A stretch of DNA of 6,169 bases, taken from contig JAFWAM010000120.1 in NCBI GenBank assembly GCA_017507595.1, positions 1 through 6,169 on the forward strand, in the 5' to 3' direction. Position numbers and translations under genes: made by a program. The notes under the pieces were generated by a model that made no database searches, was not told where the DNA came from, and saw only the letters and a program-made list of their open reading frames with translations. This document shows, one piece after another, positions 1 to 5,153 of this stretch (within the stretch, counting starts at the first letter, position 1; every line of letters begins with the position of its first letter). This stretch comes from Clostridia bacterium. GTDB taxonomy: Bacteria > Bacillota_A > Clostridia > Christensenellales > Borkfalkiaceae.

Positions 1-58
1 GCGCGATGCCGTCAGGACCCCCTAATCTATCCTGTTAGTATATATAAACCTTTGCTTT

Positions 59-117
59 ACAATCCTTCAGTCTTTGACTTTGTCAAATCCAGCTCCCTTT
101 ACACAAGGGAGCCTTTT
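59..117 (+). repeat. Palindromic intergenic element with two hairpins, terminator-like 3' end
   Basis: Two perfect stem-loops sit close together. The first is TTTGAC-TTT-GTCAAA (73-87). The second is GCTCCCTT-TACAC-AAGGGAGC (92-112), followed by CTTTT, which would work as a rho-independent terminator for anything arriving from the left on the plus strand. The order of parts (an ACAATCCTTCAGTC-like head, a variable small hairpin, then a hairpin built on CTCCCTTTACACAAGGGAG) matches an intergenic repeat I recall as abundant in gut Clostridia genomes. That identification is from memory. The hairpins are directly visible. It may be a non-autonomous MITE-like element. Confidence 0.6.
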
Positions 118-131
118 AACGCTTACTAAAG

Positions 132-152
132 ACTTTTTGCAAAGCAAAAAGT
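132..152. repeat. Perfect 9-bp hairpin in intergenic DNA
   Basis: ACTTTTTGC (132-140), an AAA loop and GCAAAAAGT (144-152) form a perfect inverted repeat. It lies 15 bases after the preceding two-hairpin element and may be a further module of the same composite repeat. It is symmetrical, so no strand can be assigned. The stem is A/T-rich and lacks a clear following T-run, so it is not called as a terminator. Confidence 0.5.
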
Positions 153-183
153 TTACCACGATTATTCATTAGGCGTAGCCGGC

Positions 184-204
184 TTCATTCTTCATTATTC
201 ATTA
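184..204. repeat. Tandem heptamer repeat TTCATTM x3
   Basis: Three consecutive 7-mers read TTCATTC, TTCATTA, TTCATTA. A further TTCATTA lies at 165-171, so the 11-mer ATTATTCATTA occurs twice (161-171 and 194-204), flanking a short GC-rich segment centred on GCCGGC (178-183). On the minus strand the motif reads as repeated TAATGAA. Short repeats of this style are common between genes in gut Firmicutes (from memory). No function is assigned. Confidence 0.55.
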
Positions 205-235
205 AAAAAGCAGTTAGCATTAAGCCACTGCTTTT
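204..235 (-). terminator. Rho-independent terminator of the GNAT-MazG-GNAT / PHP operon
   Basis: On the minus strand AAAAGCAGT (235-227) pairs with ACTGCTTTT (214-206) around a 12-nt loop. The 3' arm runs on into a T-run ending at 204, giving six T's in a row. It lies about 60 bases after the PHP stop codon, with a repeated hairpin element in between. The A-run on the plus-strand side makes it potentially bidirectional. Confidence 0.75.
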
Positions 236-240
236 CACCC

Positions 241-266
241 AAAAGTCGGGCTATAAGCCCGTTATC
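241..266 (-). repeat. 3'-end hairpin element, copy 1
   Basis: Read on the minus strand the element is GATAA, then the stem CGGGCT-TAT-AGCCCG (6 bp), then ACTTTT. Two further copies occur at 2815-2840 and 5163-5188, each just downstream of a gene and in that gene's sense orientation. This copy starts about 30 nt after the PHP stop codon. It has the longest inner stem of the three. Because a stronger terminator follows at 204-235, this copy may be a transcript-end or processing hairpin rather than the main terminator. Confidence 0.7.
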
Positions 267-296
267 GTCACAAAATTAACAAAAACAGCAAAAAAA

Positions 297-992
297 TCAG
301 TCAAATACGGGCGGCTTTATAAGGGTATAAAGGCCTTCTCTTAAGACGCGGACAAGGTCCTTTTCGTTTAATATCCTTTCGGTTACCTCGATGCCGCAAA
401 AGGGGACGGCCCTTTTGTTGTGACAATCCCCGCCGGAGGTTAATATAAGCCCCTCGTGACGGGCGCAAAAGTCAATGGCACGCCGATCGTCCTCCTCATA
501 GTTGCAGTAGTTATAAATTTCAATACCGTCAATACACTCAAGATCAAGGACCTCGGGGTGGGGGATATAATCCCGCCTGCGGTAAGGGTGTGGCTGGATG
601 GCAATGCATCCGTTGGCGGCCAAAAAGTCGTGCCATTTTTTTGGGGAAGCCCCCTTCATTTCGGGGTGATCAAGCAAAAGTTGCGGGGTCACGCCGTAGC
701 ACAGCATCTCCAAGGCCGTAGGGAAGCCTTCCTCTATGGAAAATATTACGTCCATACCGTAAAGGGCGGCTTGTTTTTTCAGCCTTTCATAGTCGTCGAC
801 GTAAGCCTGTATAAAATCCGCCCAAGAAAGATTTCTATCAATGCCCGTATTGCCGCCGAAAAAGTGGTTGGTTATCACCACCCCTTGGTATCCGCCTTCA
901 TAAAGGCTGTCGATAAGCTCCTCCGGGGACAGCTGGGAACAATAGCTGCATGGGCTTGTATGGGCGTGTAGCTGATATTTGTATTTTTTCAA
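297..992 (-). CDS. PHP-domain metal-dependent phosphoesterase
   Basis: Predicted cytosolic hydrolase of the PHP (polymerase and histidinol phosphatase) superfamily, 231 residues. The metal-binding motifs appear in the expected order: H9-x-H11 near the N-terminus, T41-N42-H43, E87/E88, Q133-P-H135-P and D189-C-H191. Members of this family hydrolyse phosphoesters using a multinuclear metal centre. The substrate here cannot be read from sequence, and histidinol phosphatase, nucleotide and nuclease-like roles all remain open. A TTG at 992-990 is chosen as the start because AAAGGTG (1005-999) lies 6 nt before it and H-x-H then falls at residues 9-11, as usual for the family. Reading further upstream would add 33 residues that overlap the preceding gene. 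It follows that gene by 22 nt and is probably co-transcribed with it. No signal peptide is seen. Confidence 0.85.
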   Translation of the reverse strand: MKKYKYQLHAHTSPCSYCSQLSPEELIDSLYEGGYQGVVITNHFFGGNTGIDRNLSWADFIQAYVDDYERLKKQAALYGMDVIFSIEEGFPTALEMLCYGVTPQLLLDHPEMKGASPKKWHDFLAANGCIAIQPHPYRRRDYIPHPEVLDLECIDGIEIYNYCNYEEDDRRAIDFCARHEGLILTSGGDCHNKRAVPFCGIEVTERILNEKDLVRVLREGLYTLIKPPVFD

Positions 993-998
993 GTCGTT

Positions 999-1005
999 CA
1001 CCTTT
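999..1005 (-). promoter_or_regulatory. Ribosome binding site that decides the TTG start of the PHP gene
   Basis: AAAGGTG on the minus strand lies 6 nt before TTG (992-990), inside the 22-nt gap after the upstream stop codon (1017-1015). No ATG or GTG with comparable spacing begins the conserved H-x-H region. The GTG within this SD is in frame but has no SD of its own. Confidence 0.65.
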
Positions 1006-1014
1006 GATTTTTTA

Positions 1015-2355
1015 TTATAGATCTTCCTTTTGGATGGCGCGGGTAATAACGTCCTCTTCCACGCCCTTTTGGATGATTTTCCTTTGTCCAACCACCTTAA
1101 AGCCTGCCTTTTCCATAACCCTGCCGGAAGGTGTATTTTTTACCAAATGTTCGGCTATAAGTCGATTAAAGCCTGCTTTTTCAAACAAAAAGCCGCACAC
1201 GGCAACAAGGGCCTCGGTGGCAAAGCCCTTATTCCAGTATTTTTCGCCGTAGCAGTATCCCAAAACACCCTCGCCGTTTTGGGTGACCTTTACGACGTTT
1301 ATCTGTCCGATGGGCTCACCCGATCTTGTGGTTACAAGCCAGTTATAGGTGTCGGGTTTTTGGTAGGATTCCACCACGGACCTTAAATACTCCTCGGTGT
1401 CAGCGGGGCTTTGGTGGGCATCCCAGGTCAAGTATCTTGCGACCTTGGGGTTACTTGTCCAGTTGTTAAAGACCCGGTCACTGTCGGAAATTTCCGCGCG
1501 GCGCAGTAAAAGCCTTTCCGTTTCAAGGGGCTGGGTATAGACCCCCGTCTTAAAGCCCTCGGGATAGCGGGCCTTAAGCTTTTCAACGTTCTTTTCAAAA
1601 ATATAAGACATATCCACGTCCAGGGCGGTGGCGCACTCGGCAATATACCAACAAACGTCGCCAAGCTCTTTAATTAGCTTCTCTTTGTCCAACTCGTTGC
1701 CGTGCATCATCTGCTTTTTGACGATCTCAATGCACTCGCCCGACTCTCCGCAAAGGCCCATAACGCCGTTTAAAAGTACGGCTTTTTTGTCAAGCTTGGG
1801 ATTAAGCGTTCTCATGGCCGCCTTTTGATAATCGTTTATCTTCATGTCACTACCAAGGGTGAAAATATATTTGACGATGGGTTGAAGCCTTCCGTGATAG
1901 TGCCCCTCCCCCTTATAGGCAAGCTTAAATCCGCACTTTTCCATTACGCGGATGGATGCTTTGTTGTCCTGACAGGTAATGCCCCAAATCTTATCAACGT
2001 CAAGTTTTTTCATTACGTATGGCAAAAAAGCCGACACAAATTCGGTCGCAAAGCCGCGATGGCGGCAGTTTTCGTTAACGTGATATCCGATTTCGTACTC
2101 GCCCTCGCCAATGGGCACCGCCTCAACATAGCCAATAAAGCTGCCCTCAAAAAAGGCAGGGTAAACAAGTGGGCCGTCAAGGCTGGTATAAACTTCAATA
2201 AGGTCGTTTAAGACCTCAAGGGCGATCTCCTCGGTTTCAAAAACCTCGTCAGGCAAAAATCTTTTCGTTACTTCGTCAAGGGAAGCAACGTGTACGGCCT
2301 TTGCCATGTCGGGGGTGAATTTTCCTATAACAAGTCTTTCGGTTTTAATATTCAT
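1015..2355 (-). CDS. Three-domain fusion: GNAT acetyltransferase - MazG-like NTP pyrophosphohydrolase - GNAT acetyltransferase
   Basis: A single 446-residue reading frame carries three enzyme domains. Residues 1-168 are a RimJ/RimL-type GNAT: a TERL start, the acetyl-CoA motif R98-H-R-G101-F-A103 and the C-terminal motif RVMEKCGFK. Residues 171-268 are an all-alpha MazG-like NTP pyrophosphohydrolase with E204-x-x-E207 and E230-x-x-D233, the usual EXXE...EXXD metal site. Residues 274-446 are a second GNAT with W374-N-K-G377-F-A and RVMEKAGFK. Acetyl acceptors and the NTP substrate are unknown. ATG 2355 is preferred over the in-frame ATG at 2370 because AAAAAGGA lies 3 nt before it, the protein then begins MNIKTERL as GNATs do, and ATG 2370 has no SD. 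An ATG at 1845 begins the MazG domain and could be an internal start, but its SD is poor. The PHP gene follows 22 nt downstream. No strong promoter is evident upstream; a minus-strand TATAAT at 2409-2404 lacks a -35. A frameshift origin of the fusion is possible. Confidence 0.85.
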   Translation of the reverse strand: MNIKTERLVIGKFTPDMAKAVHVASLDEVTKRFLPDEVFETEEIALEVLNDLIEVYTSLDGPLVYPAFFEGSFIGYVEAVPIGEGEYEIGYHVNENCRHRGFATEFVSAFLPYVMKKLDVDKIWGITCQDNKASIRVMEKCGFKLAYKGEGHYHGRLQPIVKYIFTLGSDMKINDYQKAAMRTLNPKLDKKAVLLNGVMGLCGESGECIEIVKKQMMHGNELDKEKLIKELGDVCWYIAECATALDVDMSYIFEKNVEKLKARYPEGFKTGVYTQPLETERLLLRRAEISDSDRVFNNWTSNPKVARYLTWDAHQSPADTEEYLRSVVESYQKPDTYNWLVTTRSGEPIGQINVVKVTQNGEGVLGYCYGEKYWNKGFATEALVAVCGFLFEKAGFNRLIAEHLVKNTPSGRVMEKAGFKVVGQRKIIQKGVEEDVITRAIQKEDL

Positions 2356-2373
2356 ATGTCCTTTTTCCATCCG

Positions 2374-2402
2374 TTGACAGGACGGATAATTTGTCGTATA
2401 AT
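2374..2402 (+). promoter_or_regulatory. Perfect consensus sigma-A promoter of the ASCH gene
   Basis: TTGACA (2374-2379), a 17-nt spacer and TATAAT (2397-2402) match the housekeeping consensus at all 12 positions. Transcription should begin near 2409, giving a leader of about 24 nt that carries the GGGGGTG ribosome binding site (2421-2427). The -35 lies only 18 bp from the divergent GNAT-fusion start, so the two transcription units share this gap. Confidence 0.85.
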
Positions 2403-2432
2403 AATTATATTGATATATATGGGGGTGAAAAA

Positions 2433-2777
2433 ATGATCCACCAAATGAAGCTTAAGCGTGAGCCCTTTTTAAAGATCGAGAGTGGCGAAAAAACCATAGA
2501 AATGCGCCTATATGACGATAAACGCCAAAAAATCAAGGTTGGCGACAGGATTTCCTTCACCCTGTCCGAGGGGGAACAAAGGGTGCTTTTCCGCACTGTT
2601 GAGGACGTTAAGGTCTTTGACACCTTCAAGGATCTGTATGCCGCCGTGGACCTTACCAAGGCGGGCTACACCAAAGAGGAGCTTCCTTTTGCAGGCCCCG
2701 ACGACATGGCCCTTTATTACCCGCCGTCAAAGCTTGAAAAGTTCAAAGCCGTCGCAATTTTTCTTAAGGCCGATTAG
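2433..2777 (+). CDS. ASCH-domain protein
   Basis: Small cytosolic protein of 114 residues that is essentially one ASCH domain, a beta-barrel fold related to PUA and expected to bind RNA or modified nucleosides. Evidence is the N-terminal MKLKREPF, the ASCH signature G18-E-K20-T-I-E23-M-R25, and IKVGDRISF at about residues 35-43. E. coli YqfB, also an ASCH protein, hydrolyses N4-acetylcytidine. As I recall, its catalytic set includes K21 and T24. Here K20 aligns with the lysine but E23 occupies the threonine position, so that activity should not be assumed. ATG 2433 is chosen because GGGGGTG (2421-2427) precedes it by 5 nt and an upstream in-frame TTG (2391) lies before the predicted transcript start. 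The gene is monocistronic, with its own promoter and terminator, and is divergent from the GNAT-MazG-GNAT operon. Confidence 0.85.
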   Translation: MIHQMKLKREPFLKIESGEKTIEMRLYDDKRQKIKVGDRISFTLSEGEQRVLFRTVEDVKVFDTFKDLYAAVDLTKAGYTKEELPFAGPDDMALYYPPSKLEKFKAVAIFLKAD

Positions 2778-2790
2778 GCCTTCTTTTTTT
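2766..2790 (+). terminator. Rho-independent terminator overlapping the ASCH stop codon
   Basis: AAGGCC (2766-2771), a GATTA loop and GGCCTT (2777-2782) form a perfect 6-bp stem, followed by C and seven T's (2784-2790). The TAG stop codon (2775-2777) lies in the loop and the start of the 3' arm, so the gene ends inside its own terminator. Confidence 0.85.
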
Positions 2791-2814
2791 GCCCGCAAAA
2801 ACAGGCTAAAATTT

Positions 2815-2840
2815 AAAAGTCCGGCTATAAGCCGATTATC
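2815..2840 (-). repeat. 3'-end hairpin element, copy 2, at the end of the AlkD gene
   Basis: On the minus strand it reads GATAAT, the stem CGGCT-TAT-AGCCG (5 bp, plus a T-G wobble), then GACTTTT and further A/T. Its first two bases are part of the TGA stop codon of the AlkD gene (2841-2839), so the stop reads TGA-TAA. An outer AAGT/ACTT pairing is also possible. It probably serves as the terminator of the minus-strand operon and faces the ASCH terminator 25 bp away. Confidence 0.75.
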
Positions 2841-3519
2841 ACTTGATTTTCAGGGTTTTTATATATTCCTTTTGCTCGCTTTTAAGCCTAAAGCTTTCCA
2901 CCCCTTTTGAAATGGCCTTATTGTGTACCCATTTTTCAAGGGCGCGCATTTCAAGGTAGCGTACCGCCTTGTCAAAGCACTTGCAAAGGGCCGTGGCGTA
3001 AAACCACGCGCACATCATATTTATATAATATTCCTCCGACCTGATCTCGGCCACCAGGGAAAGGGCAATATCCTCCTCACGGCACCCAAGAAAGTGGCGC
3101 ATAAGGCACGCCACGGCAAAGCGCACGGCGTACACGTCCCGTGATTTCAGCCAAAGCCTTACTTTTTCCAACAGGGCCCCTTTGTTTTTACCAAAGCAGG
3201 GTGGGTTAAGACTGTCGCAGGTAGCCCAGTTGTTGACGTAAGGCAAAAACTCCTCACAAAGGCCCACCGCCGTGTCAAAATCCCTTTCAAGATTGATAAT
3301 ATAGGCGTGAAGGTGGTTTTCCTCCAGGTACCGATGGGGCAGATCCTTTAAAAACTCAGCGCCGAGACCTGCCGTTACAAGATCTTTTGCGTATTTTTTC
3401 AAAAGTAGAGCCCTTATCCCCACTATTTCCTCGCGGAAAAGGTTGGGGATAAGCTTCTTTTCAAAGTCCCCGTACTCCTCATCCTTAAGCGAAAACAGGT
3501 ATTTTTTAATTTCGTCCAT
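2839..3519 (-). CDS. DNA alkylation repair protein, AlkD family (HEAT-repeat DNA glycosylase)
   Basis: Predicted 226-residue all-helical DNA glycosylase. AlkD excises cationic N3- and N7-alkylpurines without flipping the base into a pocket. The family pattern is clear: an N-terminal LIPN...EEIVGIRALLLKKYAK (about 23-45), N97-W98-A-T-C-D102, R133 in a VRFAV helix, and W172 in a CAWFYA helix. By spacing these match Bacillus cereus AlkD W109, D113, R148 and W187, with the later pair four residues closer here. All recognised DNA-contacting and catalytic residues therefore appear present. ATG 3519 is supported by AAGGG 6 nt upstream. It is the second gene of a minus-strand operon, 21 nt after the 118-residue protein, and ends within hairpin element copy 2. 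No LexA- or Ada-type operator is recognised. Confidence 0.9.
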   Translation of the reverse strand: MDEIKKYLFSLKDEEYGDFEKKLIPNLFREEIVGIRALLLKKYAKDLVTAGLGAEFLKDLPHRYLEENHLHAYIINLERDFDTAVGLCEEFLPYVNNWATCDSLNPPCFGKNKGALLEKVRLWLKSRDVYAVRFAVACLMRHFLGCREEDIALSLVAEIRSEEYYINMMCAWFYATALCKCFDKAVRYLEMRALEKWVHNKAISKGVESFRLKSEQKEYIKTLKIK

Positions 3520-3540
3520 AAAAATCCCTTTTATACGGGG

Positions 3541-3897
3541 TTACCAATCTCGCCATTCCCCGGTAACGTCGTCGGGCGGGTTTTTAAGGCCGCAATCAAC
3601 GGCGGCGGTCTGGATAACCTCCCAAATGGCCTCCCTTTCCATAGTTTCTATCATGGAACAATCAGTTTGCTCCGACAGATCGTTGATGGCAAGGACGGTT
3701 TTTTTGACGCAGGCCATAATGCTTTCGTTTGTGGGGGCGTCAAGCTTGCAAAGGTCCCTGAGATAGGCTTTTAAAAGATTTACGCACTTGTTGACGTGGG
3801 ATTTTGTAAACCCTGCGTCCCCGTCGGAATCTTTTAAAATTTCCATCATCATACACTTGATTTCATACAGCTGAATAGAATAATCACTTACCTTCAC
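3541..3897 (-). CDS. Uncharacterised 118-residue protein, first gene of the AlkD operon
   Basis: I do not recognise a named family. The protein is acidic, predicted mostly helical and cytosolic, with no signal peptide or membrane segment. The first half (MKVSDYSIQLYEIKCMMMEI) suggests an amphipathic helix. The second half carries a pattern I recall from small conserved hypothetical proteins: VLAINDLSEQTDCSMIET (about 69-86), then a charged helix ending IQTAAVDCGL, and a terminal DDVTGEWRDW, comparable to a TEEWREW ending. Some such proteins sit near toxin-immunity loci; this is memory, not a search. The start is GTG at 3897-3895, with AAGGGAG 7 nt upstream. It is expressed from a near-consensus promoter and is 21 nt before the AlkD gene, so the two are probably made together. 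Confidence 0.7.
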   Translation of the reverse strand: MKVSDYSIQLYEIKCMMMEILKDSDGDAGFTKSHVNKCVNLLKAYLRDLCKLDAPTNESIMACVKKTVLAINDLSEQTDCSMIETMEREAIWEVIQTAAVDCGLKNPPDDVTGEWRDW

Positions 3898-3911
3898 GAT
3901 TTTCTCCCTTT

Positions 3912-3923
3912 GCCCTTGCGGGC
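3912..3923 (-). promoter_or_regulatory. GNRA-capped leader hairpin next to the ribosome binding site
   Basis: In the short leader of the minus-strand operon, GCCC-GCAA-GGGC forms a 4-bp G/C stem capped by a GCAA tetraloop of the stable GNRA class. It ends 1 nt before the AAAGGGAG ribosome binding site of the GTG-started gene. It may protect the 5' end or modulate initiation. It is too small to call a riboswitch. Confidence 0.4.
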
Positions 3924-3941
3924 GAATATAATATTGATTTT

Positions 3942-3970
3942 ATTTTATTGCAAAACCTTATTGCTGTCAA
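3942..3970 (-). promoter_or_regulatory. Sigma-A promoter of the 118-residue protein / AlkD operon
   Basis: On the minus strand TTGACA (3970-3965), a 17-nt spacer and TAAAAT (3947-3942) match consensus at 11 of 12 positions. Transcription would start near 3935, giving a leader of about 38 nt that contains the GNRA hairpin and the ribosome binding site. It fires away from the AKR promoter at 4042-4070, with about 71 bp between the two -35 boxes. Confidence 0.8.
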
Positions 3971-4041
3971 GTTTTTCCCCCTCATTTGCCTTTCTCCCCA
4001 AAAAAATCCCCCGCGCCGCCCGTTTAAAAATAAAAAAAGCA

Positions 4042-4070
4042 TTGACAACGGGCCGTTTATGGTCTAAAAT
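4042..4070 (+). promoter_or_regulatory. Sigma-A promoter of the aldo/keto reductase gene
   Basis: TTGACA (4042-4047), a 17-nt spacer and TAAAAT (4065-4070) give an 11 of 12 match to consensus. Transcription is expected near 4077, leaving a leader of about 29 nt with GAGAGG as the ribosome binding site. No operator palindrome is evident across it. Confidence 0.8.
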
Positions 4071-4090
4071 CTTATTAAGAATCACGTTTT

Positions 4091-4100
4091 GAGAGGTAAC
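4091..4100 (+). promoter_or_regulatory. Ribosome binding site that decides the TTG start of the aldo/keto reductase
   Basis: GAGAGGTAAC lies 5 nt before TTG 4106. The identical 10-mer (5206-5215) lies 5 nt before the unquestioned ATG of thioredoxin. The shared sequence and spacing support TTG as a genuine initiator here. Confidence 0.75.
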
Positions 4101-4105
4101 ATCCC

Positions 4106-5134
4106 TTGACACCCTTTTATTTAGCGGGCACGGACGTAAAAACCGTAAAAAACGCCTTTGGCGCCTTACCCATACAGCGTCGCACCACGGCTGACGCGGT
4201 AAAGATCCTTCAGCGCGCCCTTGACGGCGGCATGACCTTTTTTGACACGGCCAGGTCGTACTCCGACAGCGAGGAAAAAATCGGCCTTGCCTTTAAGGGC
4301 GTAAGGCGCGACGCCTATTATCTTGCCACCAAAACCCCGTCCACCACACCGGAGGGGATCAGGCGGGATATAGAAACCTCCCTTAAAAACCTTGGCACCG
4401 ATTACGTGGATATTTACCAGCTCCACAACGCCAAGGCCTGCTACGCCCCCGGCGACGGCACCGGGGTTTACGAGTGCATGCAGGATCTTAAAAAAGAGGG
4501 TAAGATACGATATATCTCTATGACCTGCCACCGCATCGACGTGGCCGAAAAGGCCGTTTTATCTGGGCTTTACGCCACCATGCAGTATCCATTTTCCTAT
4601 CTGGCAAGCCAAAAGGAACACGACCTTGTCGGCCTTTGCAAAAAATCGGGCGTCGGCTTTATCGCCATGAAGGGTATGGCAGGCGGGCTTATAACTGACG
4701 CCACCTTAGCAAGCGCCTTTATGAACGAATTTGACAACGTCTTACCCATTTGGGGCATTCAGACGGAAAAGGAGCTTGACGAGTGGCTTGCCCTTGAGCG
4801 GGCCCCCGTCCGTATGAAAGAGGAATATATGCGGATAATAGAAGGTGAGAGAAAGTCCCTTTCATCAAGCTTTTGCCGCGCCTGCGGCTACTGTATGCCT
4901 TGTCCCCAGGGCATAAAGATAAATCAGGCCGCCAGGATGTCGCTTATGCTTCGCCGCGCCCCCACAAAGGCTTGGCTCACGGAGGAGTGGCAAGCGGAAA
5001 TGAATAAGATACAAAGCTGTACGGGCTGCAACAGCTGCGCGTCAAAATGCCCTTACGGCCTTGACACACCCAAGCTTTTAAAGGAAAATTTTGAAGACTA
5101 CTTTGCGGTTTTACGGGGAGAAAGACAAGCATAG
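4106..5134 (+). CDS. Aldo/keto reductase with C-terminal ferredoxin-type 4Fe-4S domain
   Basis: Predicted 342-residue cytosolic oxidoreductase. Residues about 17-245 form the AKR barrel, with the full catalytic tetrad visible: D47 and Y52 in FFDTARSYSDSEEKIG, K76 in ATKTPS and H107 in YQLHN. The C-terminal part carries two four-cysteine groups: C257, C260, C263, C266-P and C305, C308, C311, C315-P. These should hold two [4Fe-4S] clusters, which suggests electron exchange with a ferredoxin-like partner as well as, or instead of, plain NAD(P)H chemistry. This architecture is common in strict anaerobes, and substrates are generally unknown. The TTG start is supported by GAGAGGTAAC, and the N-terminus then has normal length for the family. 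The gene has its own promoter. Its TAG stop lies between the arms of an AAAGAC/GTCTTT inverted repeat (5121-5139), and a terminator-like hairpin follows before thioredoxin. Confidence 0.92.
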   Translation: MTPFYLAGTDVKTVKNAFGALPIQRRTTADAVKILQRALDGGMTFFDTARSYSDSEEKIGLAFKGVRRDAYYLATKTPSTTPEGIRRDIETSLKNLGTDYVDIYQLHNAKACYAPGDGTGVYECMQDLKKEGKIRYISMTCHRIDVAEKAVLSGLYATMQYPFSYLASQKEHDLVGLCKKSGVGFIAMKGMAGGLITDATLASAFMNEFDNVLPIWGIQTEKELDEWLALERAPVRMKEEYMRIIEGERKSLSSSFCRACGYCMPCPQGIKINQAARMSLMLRRAPTKAWLTEEWQAEMNKIQSCTGCNSCASKCPYGLDTPKLLKENFEDYFAVLRGERQA

Positions 5135-5153
5135 TCTTTTCCGCTTCAAAAAC

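Noticed and set aside
161..204. CRISPR-like repeat pattern in the left intergenic region
   Set aside because: The repeats are 7-11 nt, lie in tandem or with one irregular gap, and have no repeat-spacer regularity or cas genes nearby.
456..971. 171-codon open frame on the plus strand opposite the PHP gene
   Set aside because: It is an antisense shadow. The minus-strand frame carries the complete PHP motif set, while this frame shows no family motif and no ribosome binding site.
1843..1845. Internal start codon producing a separate MazG protein
   Set aside because: Only a partial SD-like match (GGTAGTGAC) is present and it abuts the ATG with no spacing, so it is not annotated as a separate gene. 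It is kept as a possibility in the fusion entry.
2368..2370. ATG at 2370 as the start of the GNAT-MazG-GNAT protein
   Set aside because: It has no ribosome binding site upstream, whereas the AAAAAGGA needed for the ATG at 2355 lies between the two, and family N-termini fit the shorter form.
2404..2409. Minus-strand TATAAT as a promoter for the GNAT-MazG-GNAT operon
   Set aside because: No -35 resembling TTGACA is present 16-18 bp upstream (the site reads TTTTTC). The hexamer overlaps A/T-rich leader sequence of the ASCH gene, so the operon's promoter remains unidentified.
4166..4531. 121-codon open frame on the minus strand within the aldo/keto reductase
   Set aside because: The plus strand encodes the conserved reductase core including the D47, Y52, K76 and H107 tetrad. 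The antisense frame has no recognisable domain.
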